In this document: one piece after another, positions 1-7,745 of the stretch | Layout of the letters: the number at the start of each line of letters is the position of its first letter | Position numbering within the stretch: the stretch's first letter is position 1 | NCBI GenBank assembly: GCA_046483315.1 | Contig: JAWODJ010000124.1 | Coordinates: 1-64,000, forward strand | Reading direction: 5' to 3' | DNA: 64,000 nt | DNA from: PXAP01 sp046483315 | GTDB lineage: Bacteria; Bacteroidota; Bacteroidia; Bacteroidales; PUMT01 | Translations under genes and position numbers: made by a program | Notes under the pieces: generated by a model | The model's database searches: none | Told to the model about the DNA's origin: nothing | What the model saw: only the letters and a program-made list of their open reading frames with translations

Positions 1-164
1 GATCATCCAGGCCAAATCTGTCTGATACAATTCAAAATTCACATTAGATCTTTAAAGAACTGCAATTTTACTTAAGTTTTTGAATTATATCAAATCAATC
101 TGTCTTGTTCCAATCAGATATTTATGCGGAAATCGCAGGCAATATTGTCTAAACATAAAATTTA

Positions 165-369
165 TTTCATCTGACTGTGTGTAATTTCATCCGTCTGTGT
201 GTAAACTGGCTGAAAAAATTTTCATGTATATTTCTCCTGTAAAAAAGCCAAAATTTTGTTTTAAAAAAGTTACAAAATTTTGACTTACAGTCGAAACCGC
301 TGCGCTTTCCCATGAATTTTTTTCATCCGTCTGTGTGTATTTTCGGATTAAAAAAATTCATGTACATTT
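165..369. repeat. Degenerate direct repeats upstream of tgt
   Basis: A 19-nt core, TTTCATCCGTCTGTGTGTA, occurs identically at 185-203 and 321-339, and with two or three changes at 165-183. The two identical copies are each followed, after a diverged 9-10 nt linker, by a second similar block (A-tract, then CATGTAYATTT) at 213-233 and 350-369. The repeat unit is therefore about 49 nt and the copies lie 136 bp apart. The remainder of 1-405 is AT-rich with no coding signal. Function is unknown; the last copy ends inside a promoter-like element of tgt. Confidence 0.7.
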
Positions 370-380
370 GATTATATTTG
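363..380 (+). promoter_or_regulatory. Candidate tgt promoter -7 elements
   Basis: Two perfect matches to the Bacteroidota -7 consensus TAnnTTTG lie in series: TACATTTG at 363-370 and TATATTTG at 373-380. Either would start transcription a few bases before the tgt ATG at 406. No convincing TTTG box is seen at -33, so only the -7 part is supported. Confidence 0.45.
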
Positions 381-405
381 GCGTTCATATTTTAAACCCC
401 TAAGA

Positions 406-1536
406 ATGTTTTTCAGGATTACTGCCAGCGACAAGGATTCAGAGGCAAGAAGCGGGATTATATCAACCGGAAGAGGTACAATACAGACACCTGTATTTAT
501 GCCGGTGGGAACAGCAGGAAGTGTAAAGGGTGTAAGCAGAAATGACCTCGAAGAAAAGATTGGTGCCGAAATTATTCTGGCGAATACATACCATATATAT
601 CTGCGTCCCGGACTGGAGACTGTAAGCCTGGCAGAAGGAATACATAAATTTACTGGCTGGAATAAACCGATGTTGACCGACAGTGGAGGCTACCAGGTTT
701 TTTCTCTTGCAGAGAACCGCAAATTATCCCAGGAAGGAGCCATTTTCAGGTCACACATTGACGGCTCAAAGCATATCTTCACCCCTGAAAATATTATTGA
801 TATTCAGCGTACAATTGGAGCAGATATTATCATGGCCTTTGATGAATGCACACCCTGGCCTTGTGAGTATAAAGATGCAATGGAGTCAATGGAGCTGACA
901 CATAAATGGCTGGAAAAGGGGTGGCGCAGGTTCATGGAAACAGATGCGCTTTACGGCAAGGAACAGTTTCTGTTTCCTATCGTTCAGGGAAGTGTATACA
1001 CCGATCTCAGAAAAAAGTCAGCCGAATACATCAGTGGTTTTGATGCCGCGGGAAATGCGATCGGCGGATTATCAGTGGGAGAACCTGCTGAAACAATGTA
1101 CGAAATGGTTGACAAGGTTAACCAGATACTTCCCTTATCAAAACCCCGTTATCTTATGGGAGTGGGCACACCGGTAAACATCCTGGAGTGCATTTCCCTG
1201 GGTGTTGATATGTTTGACTGTGTCATGCCCACCAGGAACGGAAGGAACGGGAGCCTGTTTACCTCAGAAGGAATAATAAATATAAAAAACCTGAAATGGA
1301 AGAATGATTTCTCTCCGCTTGATCCTGAAGGGACAACTGAAACAGGAATGCAATATTCCAGGGCATATTTACGTCATTTAATCGTCTCAGGCGAAATTTT
1401 GGGATCTGTGATAGCAAGTATTCATAATCTTGAGTTTTATAGCTGGCTGATAAAAAGGGCAAGGGAGAAAATAGCACAAGGAAACTTCAAAGCATGGAAG
1501 GAATCCGTTATTCCAGGGTTAAGCAATAAATTATGA
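406..1536 (+). CDS. tgt: queuine tRNA-ribosyltransferase (tRNA-guanine transglycosylase)
   Basis: Exchanges guanine-34 of GUN-anticodon tRNAs for the queuosine precursor. The 376-aa length is normal for bacterial Tgt. The substrate-binding motif DSGGYQVFSL starts near residue 92, GGLSVGEP near 219, and FDCVMPTRNGRNG contains the expected nucleophile Asp271. The usual CxCxxC zinc site just before the YSRAYLRHL motif is absent: the three cysteines are replaced by Gly/Thr/Gly, while the following His in ASIHNL is kept. This may be a lineage feature of Bacteroidota Tgt rather than a defect. The start at 406 fits the N-terminus of the family. The stop overlaps the lptG start by 4 bp (ATGA), so the two genes are translationally coupled. 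Confidence 0.95.
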   Translation: MFFRITASDKDSEARSGIISTGRGTIQTPVFMPVGTAGSVKGVSRNDLEEKIGAEIILANTYHIYLRPGLETVSLAEGIHKFTGWNKPMLTDSGGYQVFSLAENRKLSQEGAIFRSHIDGSKHIFTPENIIDIQRTIGADIIMAFDECTPWPCEYKDAMESMELTHKWLEKGWRRFMETDALYGKEQFLFPIVQGSVYTDLRKKSAEYISGFDAAGNAIGGLSVGEPAETMYEMVDKVNQILPLSKPRYLMGVGTPVNILECISLGVDMFDCVMPTRNGRNGSLFTSEGIINIKNLKWKNDFSPLDPEGTTETGMQYSRAYLRHLIVSGEILGSVIASIHNLEFYSWLIKRAREKIAQGNFKAWKESVIPGLSNKL

Positions 1537-2627
1537 ACAGATCCGGACTTAAAATACTGGACCGCTATATAATAAAGAAGTTTCTGGGGACATTCTTTTA
1601 TTCCATATTGCTTATTGTAAGTATTGCAGTGATATTTGACCTGGCCGAAAAGCTCGATAACTTCATGGAAAGAGATGCCCCATGGAGAGCTGTTATCTTT
1701 GATTATTACCTTAACTTCATTCCCTATTTTGCCATCCTTTTCAGTCCTCTCTTCACATTTATTTCGGTCATATATTTCACCTCAAAGATGGCCTATAACA
1801 CAGAGATCATTGCCATCCTGAGCAGCGGTATAAGTTTCAGGCGGCTTCTTCGCCCCTATTTCTTCTCAGCATTTATAATAGCACTTTTTGCCTTTGTGAT
1901 GAGCGATCTTGTTTTACCACAATCCAATGAAAAAAGGCTTGACTTTGAAGAAAGGTATTACAGGCGGCAACAATCCAGAACCAATATGCGTGATATCCAC
2001 AAACAGATCCTGCCGGGCGTTTACGTCTACTTTTCACACTTCAGCCACTCTTCTGATATTGCCTATTACTTTTCCATTGAAAAATTTGACGGTAACAGGC
2101 TGGTGTCAAAAACAACTTCCGACTATGCAGATTATGATACAACTACAAACAAGTGGACTCTGAGACAGTATGTAACAAGGCATTATGAGAACGACAAACA
2201 AAAAATTGAAAGAGGAATAAGCATTGATACAACTCTTAACCTCCATCCCTCCGAATTAAGTCGAAGGGAAAGCGTTGTAGAAACTATGTCCCTCAGGGAG
2301 ATCGATGAATTCATTGAGCAGCAGCGGATGCAGGGAGCAGATAATATCGATTATTATCTTATTGAACGCTACAGCCGTATTTCTTTCCCATTCTCAACCT
2401 TTATCCTTACATTAATAGGTATGTCTCTGTCATCCACAAAGATGCGTGAGGGAATCGGGATGCATATCGGACTCGGTTTGCTGCTTAGCTTCTCCTATAT
2501 CCTGTTTATGCGCTTCAGTACAATGTTTTCGGTGAGCGGACTTCTGAGTCCGATGATTGCAGTATGGATACCAAATATCCTCTATGCCATTATTGCTTAT
2601 GTAATATACAGATTTGCACCAAAATAG
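1533..2627 (+). CDS. lptG: LptF/LptG-family lipopolysaccharide export permease (YjgP/YjgQ)
   Basis: Inner-membrane subunit of the LptB2FG transporter that extracts LPS from the inner membrane. The 364-aa protein has the family layout: three hydrophobic segments near residues 15-37, 57-80 and 100-122, a hydrophilic periplasmic domain of about 150 residues, and three more segments from about residue 283 to the C-terminus. A second, longer paralogue lies at 21368-22852, so the window carries both halves of the expected F/G pair, far apart. Which one is F and which G is a guess from length. It overlaps tgt by 4 bp; the tgt-lptG pairing looks like an operon. A 264-bp intergenic gap follows with no recognisable signal. 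Confidence 0.85.
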   Translation: MNRSGLKILDRYIIKKFLGTFFYSILLIVSIAVIFDLAEKLDNFMERDAPWRAVIFDYYLNFIPYFAILFSPLFTFISVIYFTSKMAYNTEIIAILSSGISFRRLLRPYFFSAFIIALFAFVMSDLVLPQSNEKRLDFEERYYRRQQSRTNMRDIHKQILPGVYVYFSHFSHSSDIAYYFSIEKFDGNRLVSKTTSDYADYDTTTNKWTLRQYVTRHYENDKQKIERGISIDTTLNLHPSELSRRESVVETMSLREIDEFIEQQRMQGADNIDYYLIERYSRISFPFSTFILTLIGMSLSSTKMREGIGMHIGLGLLLSFSYILFMRFSTMFSVSGLLSPMIAVWIPNILYAIIAYVIYRFAPK

Positions 2628-2891
2628 CTTTTTGTTCAAGTATTTACATTTATGCGGAAATTGTATGTTTTTGTTAATCAGCAAACTAATTAATACCATA
2701 AGGCACTGTAAATATTTACGATCGTTTAAGGTTTAAAATCAGATTACTAATTGATTTGTCAGGAACATATCCATTTGAAAATTTTTTTAATATATTTTGA
2801 TTTCGTAACGTTGTATTCAAAATATGCAAACCGGGTCAGCGGCTTCATTGCCTGGAACAGACCATATAATTACTAACCAAATAATCAGTAT

Positions 2892-4436
2892 ATGGGATTA
2901 AAAAGAAAAATCCTTGAATTGCACAAGAAAAGAGAAGAGGTTCTGAAAGGCGGGGGTGACAAGGCGATAGAAAAGCAGACCGCAATGGGTAAAATGACTG
3001 CCCGTGAACGAATTATTTCTTTATGTGATCCTGATTCTTTTCATGAATATGATCTGTTCGTCGAACACGAGGCACGGGACTTTAACATGGACAAAAAAAT
3101 TCTCCACGGTGACGGTGTGATAATAGGTACAGGGACTATTTACGGAGCCCCGGTTTGCCTTTTTGCCCAGGATTTCACAGTTGCCGGAGGTTCACTGGGA
3201 ATGATGCATGCCCGGAAAATAACAAAGATCATGGATCATGCTCTTAAAATGAAGGTACCCCTTATAGGTATAAACGATTCCGGTGGCGCAAGAATCCAGG
3301 AAGGTGTCAATTCACTGGCAGGTTACGGAGAAATTTTTTTCAGGAATACCCTCTCATCAGGTGTTATACCCCAGATATCAGTTATTCTGGGCCCATGTGC
3401 GGGAGGAGCTGTATATTCACCGGCACTTACGGATTTTGTTTTCGTGGTCGATAAGATATCCAAAATGTTTATTACAGGGCCTGAGGTTATAAGAACGGTA
3501 CTTGGAGAAGAAATATCAATGGAAGACCTCGGAGGTGCCCGCGTACACAGTGAAATTACCGGAAATGCGCATTTCTTTGCCAAAAGTGAAGCAGAATGTT
3601 TTGACCAGATAAAAAAACTTATCACATTCATACCCTGGAATAACACCAAAAAAGCATTGAGATTTGAGCCCGCTGAACCGAAACCGGAATACAAAATATC
3701 TGACATTGTTCCCGGAGACCCTCGCCAGCCTTATGATGTAAGGGACGTTATCAAGTCAGTTGCAGATAACTCCGATTTTTTCGAAATACAGGAATTATGG
3801 GCTGCCAACATGGTAATAGGGTTTGGAAGAATGAACGGCGATACAATAGGGTTTGTAGCCAACCAGCCACTGGTTCTTGCCGGCGTGCTTGATGTTGATT
3901 CCTCAGATAAGGCAGCAAGATTCATCCGGTATTGCAATGCATTTGGAATACCCATAATCACACTTGTTGACCTGCCCGGATATCTTCCCGGAATTGACCA
4001 GGAACATGCCGGGGTGATACGTCACGGGGCAAAGGTTCTTTATGCATACAGTGAGGCTACTGTGCCAAAGATGACTGTTATTATAAGAAAAGCCTACGGC
4101 GGAGGATATATTGCCATGAGTTCAAGGCATCTTCGGGCAGATTTCGTCTTTGCATGGCCAACAGCAGAAATTGCCGTAATGGGCCCGGAAGGAGCAGCAA
4201 ACATAATCTTCAGAAAAGAGATACAGGAAGCAAAAGACCCTGATAAGATGAGAAAACAGAAAGTTAAAGAGTATAAGGAGAAGTTTGCCAATCCATATGT
4301 TGCCGCGGCACGCGGATATGTTGATTCAGTAATTGAACCCGAGGAAACAAGAAAACTTCTTCTTCATGCAATCGAAGTTTCAGGGAATAAATCCGTTTTT
4401 TTGCCCCAGAAAAAACATGGTATCCCGCCGTTTTAA
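2892..4436 (+). CDS. acyl-CoA carboxylase carboxyltransferase (beta) subunit
   Basis: Transfers CO2 between carboxybiotin and an acyl-CoA. The 514-aa length and two crotonase-like halves match the PccB/MmdA/AccD-type family. Motifs include NDSGGARIQEG near residues 129-140, GPCAGGAVYSPAL near 168 and the C-terminal AWPTAEIAVMGPEGAANIIF. At the residue known to tune acyl-chain preference in actinobacterial PccB/AccB (Asp for propionyl, Ile for acetyl) this protein has Ile407, in GGGYIAM, which argues against a strict propionyl- or methylmalonyl-CoA enzyme. A biotin carrier gene follows 101 bp downstream, but neither a biotin carboxylase nor a membrane decarboxylase subunit is nearby, so the holoenzyme cannot be assigned from context. 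Confidence 0.88.
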   Translation: MGLKRKILELHKKREEVLKGGGDKAIEKQTAMGKMTARERIISLCDPDSFHEYDLFVEHEARDFNMDKKILHGDGVIIGTGTIYGAPVCLFAQDFTVAGGSLGMMHARKITKIMDHALKMKVPLIGINDSGGARIQEGVNSLAGYGEIFFRNTLSSGVIPQISVILGPCAGGAVYSPALTDFVFVVDKISKMFITGPEVIRTVLGEEISMEDLGGARVHSEITGNAHFFAKSEAECFDQIKKLITFIPWNNTKKALRFEPAEPKPEYKISDIVPGDPRQPYDVRDVIKSVADNSDFFEIQELWAANMVIGFGRMNGDTIGFVANQPLVLAGVLDVDSSDKAARFIRYCNAFGIPIITLVDLPGYLPGIDQEHAGVIRHGAKVLYAYSEATVPKMTVIIRKAYGGGYIAMSSRHLRADFVFAWPTAEIAVMGPEGAANIIFRKEIQEAKDPDKMRKQKVKEYKEKFANPYVAAARGYVDSVIEPEETRKLLLHAIEVSGNKSVFLPQKKHGIPPF

Positions 4437-4537
4437 AATGGGTCTGCTGTGGAATGAGAATCCACCGTCCCTCCGCAGCTCCTTTTACAATGCAACAAAA
4501 ATCATAATATACGGTCAAAATCATAACGTTTAGTAAA

Positions 4538-4879
4538 ATGAACAAGATTGATTGTGAAGATAAAAAAGTAAGATGCAAGTCACTTTTTATTGACGGAACA
4601 AAATACCGGACCACATTAAATAAAAAATACGAGCAAAGGAAAGCCTGGTCTAAAGCTGAAAAGAACAAGATCGCTTCCTTTATTCCCGGCACAATTCTCA
4701 AATTATATGTTTCAGAGGGACAGTGCGTAAAAAAAGGGGATAATCTCCTTATACTGGAAGCAATGAAGATGCAGAACCTGATAAAGAGTCCGATCGAAGG
4801 AATTATCAAATCAATTAACCTGAAAGAGGGGGAAAGGGTGCCAAAAGGAAAAATTATGATAGAAATAGGCTTCCCATGA
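4538..4879 (+). CDS. biotin carboxyl carrier protein
   Basis: A small (113 aa) biotinyl/lipoyl-attachment protein that would carry carboxybiotin to the carboxyltransferase encoded just upstream. The C-terminal 70 residues form the typical domain with the EAMKMQN biotinylation motif; the modified Lys is residue 77. The first 40 residues are charged and Lys-rich, unlike the Pro/Ala linker of many AccB proteins. It is on the same strand as the carboxyltransferase and most likely co-transcribed. It resembles the MmdC/OadA-tail type of carrier as much as AccB. The 41 bp to the convergent ispE stop contain no obvious terminator. Confidence 0.85.
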   Translation: MNKIDCEDKKVRCKSLFIDGTKYRTTLNKKYEQRKAWSKAEKNKIASFIPGTILKLYVSEGQCVKKGDNLLILEAMKMQNLIKSPIEGIIKSINLKEGERVPKGKIMIEIGFP

Positions 4880-4920
4880 ATTCTGCCAAATGTCTGTCCG
4901 TTAATCAAACTTCATCTTTA

Positions 4921-5751
4921 TTATAAAATCCCTTTCCAAACAAACATGCCGGGAAATTCGTTTTTAAAGATCCCTGTATCGGTTTCATGCTCAAATAATC
5001 CGTAAACAGCCGACCCGCTGCCTGTCATTGATGAATATACAGCTCCGGCAGAAATCAGTCTATCCCTGATATTCCTGATTACCGGGTAGTCATCGAATAA
5101 CACATGTTCAAAATCATTTATAATATTTCCCTGCCATCTGGAAATGTCTGTAGTGACAATTTCGCTTAGTGGTGCTGAATGCCTGCCAACATTGATTTTG
5201 CTGTAAGCCCGGGCACTGCTAATGTTTATTCCGGGATGCACAATAATTATGCAAAGCCCGGAAAGATCAAGATCAAGAGATTCGAAAACATCACCTCGCT
5301 CCCTGGCAATAACAGGCTCATTATAAATAAAAAAGGGACAGTCACTGCCAAGATTGCCGGCATGAAAAATCAGCTCCTGAAGGGAAAGATCAAGTTCAAA
5401 TAAATCATTGAGCCCCCTAAGCATAAAAGCCGCATCGGATGACCCGCCTCCGAGCCCGGCCCCAACCGGAATAATCTTATGCAAATGTATCCTGACAAAT
5501 GGCAGGGACCGGATTTTATTCATCTCACTCCATGCCCTTAGACATAAATTCCCGGATTCACCGGAATCAATCCTGTATCCGGTGTTAACAAAACCATTAT
5601 GGCTTACGGATTTATCCGGCTCAGGAATAATCTCTACTATATCGGATAATCCGACAGGATAAAACACGGTTTCGATATTATGATATCCATCCTCCCTTTT
5701 TCCTGTGATTTGCAGACCTATGTTTATTTTGGCATTGGGAAAGTAGATCAT
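4921..5751 (-). CDS. ispE: 4-diphosphocytidyl-2-C-methyl-D-erythritol kinase
   Basis: A GHMP-family kinase of the non-mevalonate (MEP) isoprenoid pathway that phosphorylates the 2-OH of CDP-methylerythritol. It opens with the PNAKINIGLQI motif (catalytic Lys near residue 8), has the ATP-binding glycine loop PVGAGLGGGSSDAA near residues 95-108, and a C-terminal MTGSGSAVYGLF motif. The 276-aa length is normal. The gene is convergent with the biotin carrier gene and divergent from dnaB. A TAATTTTG -7 element lies 18 bp upstream, implying a very short leader. Confidence 0.93.
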   Translation of the reverse strand: MIYFPNAKINIGLQITGKREDGYHNIETVFYPVGLSDIVEIIPEPDKSVSHNGFVNTGYRIDSGESGNLCLRAWSEMNKIRSLPFVRIHLHKIIPVGAGLGGGSSDAAFMLRGLNDLFELDLSLQELIFHAGNLGSDCPFFIYNEPVIARERGDVFESLDLDLSGLCIIIVHPGINISSARAYSKINVGRHSAPLSEIVTTDISRWQGNIINDFEHVLFDDYPVIRNIRDRLISAGAVYSSMTGSGSAVYGLFEHETDTGIFKNEFPGMFVWKGIL

Positions 5752-5768
5752 TGTCCAATTGTTTTGAA

Positions 5769-5776
5769 CAAAATTA
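5769..5776 (-). promoter_or_regulatory. Candidate ispE promoter -7 element
   Basis: Read on the minus strand, 5776-5769 is TAATTTTG, a full match to TAnnTTTG, 18 bp before the ispE ATG at 5751. No TTTG is found at the expected -33 distance. Confidence 0.4.
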
Positions 5777-5846
5777 ACTTATTTTTCAACACCGGTTTGT
5801 TTAAAAAGAAAGTTCAATTTATTTTCAGCAGGCAACGGTTATTTTT

Positions 5847-5854
5847 TAACTTTG
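5847..5854 (+). promoter_or_regulatory. Candidate dnaB promoter -7 element
   Basis: TAACTTTG at 5847-5854 matches TAnnTTTG. Transcription would start near 5861, about 23 nt before the ATG at 5884. This supports that start over the upstream in-frame extension. Confidence 0.5.
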
Positions 5855-5883
5855 ACCTCCCGCATAAAACAAATCAGCTTACC

Positions 5884-7398
5884 ATGGAAAAACCCTTCAG
5901 GAATAAAAATAAAGAATTCCTCCCTGTTCCCGAGTATGGCAAAGTACCCCCTCAGGCCGTTGAACTGGAAGAAACCGTGCTTGGTGCTATCATGCTCGAA
6001 AAAGATGCTGTAATTGCCGTACTTGATCTTCTTAAACCCGAAAGTTTTTACAAGGAAGCCCATCAAAAGATTTATGATGCAATAATTAATCTTTCGATGG
6101 AAGAGAAACCCATAGATATTCTTACCGTGGCGGAGGAGTTAAAGAGTAAGAAACAACTTGAATCAGTGGGCGGAGCTTTTTATATTACCCAGTTAACCAG
6201 CAGGGTTTCATCTGCGGCACACATTGAGTATCATGCACGTATAATTGCACAGAAATTTATTCAGCGTGAACTTATCAGGATCTCAACAGAAATTCAGAAT
6301 CGTTCATATGATGAAGGAAGCGATGTTGATGATCTGCTTGATTACTCAGAAACAGAATTATTTAACATTGCAGAGGGTAATATTAAAAAAGAAACCGTCA
6401 AGATCAATGTCCTGATAAAAGAGGCTATAAACCAGATAGAAGAATCCAGTAAAAGAGAAGACAACCTTAGCGGTGTTCCAAGCGGCTTTACCAAAATTGA
6501 CAGGATAACATCAGGCTGGCAGAAATCTGACCTCGTTATATTAGCTGCCCGTCCATCAATGGGTAAAACAGCCTTTGTTCTTTCAATGACAAGGAATATC
6601 GCTGTCGAGCACAAACGGCCGGTGGCGTTCTTCTCACTCGAAATGTCTTCAATTCAACTTGTCAACCGTCTTATAGTAAGCGAAACCAAGCTTCCCTCTG
6701 ACCGGATCAGGAACGGTAAACTTCATGACTATGAATGGGAACAATTGGAGATAAAGATCAAGAATCTTGTGGATGCCCCCATTTTTATTGATGATACACC
6801 TGCAATTTCAATTTACGAGCTGAGAGCAAAATGCAGAAGACTTAAAAGACAACACAATGTTGAAGTTATAATAATAGATTATCTTCAGTTAATGACAGGA
6901 ACATCTGATACAAGAGGCAACAGGGAACAGGAAGTATCAGCAATTTCACGTTCTCTCAAGGCTATCTCAAAAGAACTGGATGTACCGGTTATTGCATTAT
7001 CCCAGCTCAACAGGGCTGTTGAAACCAGGGGAGGTACCAAAAGACCCCAGCTTTCAGATCTCAGGGAATCAGGAGCAATAGAACAGGATGCTGATATGGT
7101 ACTTTTTATACACAGGCCTGAATATTATGGATTTTATGAGGATGAAGACGGAAACTCCAATATCGGTATTGCAGAAATTATCATATCGAAGCACAGAAAT
7201 GGCCCCATAGGAGATGTAAAGCTTAAATTTAATTCTGAATCGGCCAGTTTCACAGAACTTGAAGATGAGCTTAAACCGATAACCGAAGATGATCTCTCTA
7301 TAACACTTGGATCAAAGATGAATGATGATAACGAATTTTCAAAAGGATTCAATTCAAAAGGCAATATAGACTTCGAGAATGACCCTCCTCCTTTCTGA
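5884..7398 (+). CDS. dnaB: replicative DNA helicase DnaB
   Basis: Hexameric 5'-3' helicase at the replication fork. The reading frame is open back to 5680, but the protein is assigned from the ATG at 5884 (504 aa): the upstream extension is Phe/Lys-rich, covers the promoter element and overlaps the ispE start, whereas typical DnaB homology (PPQAVELEETVLGAIM) begins some 20 residues after this ATG. The N-terminal primase-interaction domain is followed by the RecA-like domain with Walker A ARPSMGKTAF near residues 222-231, Walker B IIIIDYLQLM and the conserved SQLNRAVE and LRESGAIEQDAD motifs. The C-terminus ends in an acidic tail with DPPPF. Confidence 0.95.
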   Translation: MEKPFRNKNKEFLPVPEYGKVPPQAVELEETVLGAIMLEKDAVIAVLDLLKPESFYKEAHQKIYDAIINLSMEEKPIDILTVAEELKSKKQLESVGGAFYITQLTSRVSSAAHIEYHARIIAQKFIQRELIRISTEIQNRSYDEGSDVDDLLDYSETELFNIAEGNIKKETVKINVLIKEAINQIEESSKREDNLSGVPSGFTKIDRITSGWQKSDLVILAARPSMGKTAFVLSMTRNIAVEHKRPVAFFSLEMSSIQLVNRLIVSETKLPSDRIRNGKLHDYEWEQLEIKIKNLVDAPIFIDDTPAISIYELRAKCRRLKRQHNVEVIIIDYLQLMTGTSDTRGNREQEVSAISRSLKAISKELDVPVIALSQLNRAVETRGGTKRPQLSDLRESGAIEQDADMVLFIHRPEYYGFYEDEDGNSNIGIAEIIISKHRNGPIGDVKLKFNSESASFTELEDELKPITEDDLSITLGSKMNDDNEFSKGFNSKGNIDFENDPPPF

Positions 7399-7745
7399 AA
7401 ATAACGGGCAAATAAAATTTATCTCCATAAAATTAAATTAGTAATTGTATATCAGATAATTATATTAACATCTGGTTTAAATCCGGCTTTCCGGGTCCCT
7501 TATGACTCTCATGCTTTATATTTTGAATTTCGTGTTGCAGAGTAACATGGGGTTTGATTTACAGGAGAGGGAGTGTGTAATATTTCTGAGAAATATCATG
7601 AGGGGTATCTGTTGAATTTGATTTAAAATCCCAAAAGGTTCGGTCTAAATCTATGTAAATATGTTTGTATCTTTGTAAGATTTTAACTTTTTCTTAAGTT
7701 ATTTCACCCCGGCTTTAACCAGACACCAAATATTAATTATTATAA
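7399..7745. other. Gene-free stretch between dnaB and the DEAD-box helicase
   Basis: 347 bp with no plausible ORF or RNA gene. It contains a perfect palindrome at 7580-7596 (ATATTTCT-G-AGAAATAT) and, 70 bp further on, the -7 element at 7668. The palindrome could be an operator or a hairpin; nothing in the sequence decides which. Confidence 0.5.
7668..7675 (+). promoter_or_regulatory. Candidate promoter -7 element of DEAD-box helicase gene
   Basis: TATCTTTG matches TAnnTTTG. Predicted transcription start is near 7682, giving a leader of roughly 60 nt before the ATG at 7746. No clear -33 TTTG. Confidence 0.45.

Noticed and set aside
4264..4908. A 214-codon minus-strand ORF across the carboxyltransferase 3' end and the biotin carrier gene
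   Set aside because: It lies opposite two well-supported genes, is rich in Ile/Phe/Ser of no recognisable family, and its translation shows no domain pattern.
5680..5883. N-terminal extension of dnaB by 68 codons
   Set aside because: It would cover the dnaB -7 element and overlap the ispE start. DnaB homology starts shortly after the ATG at 5884.
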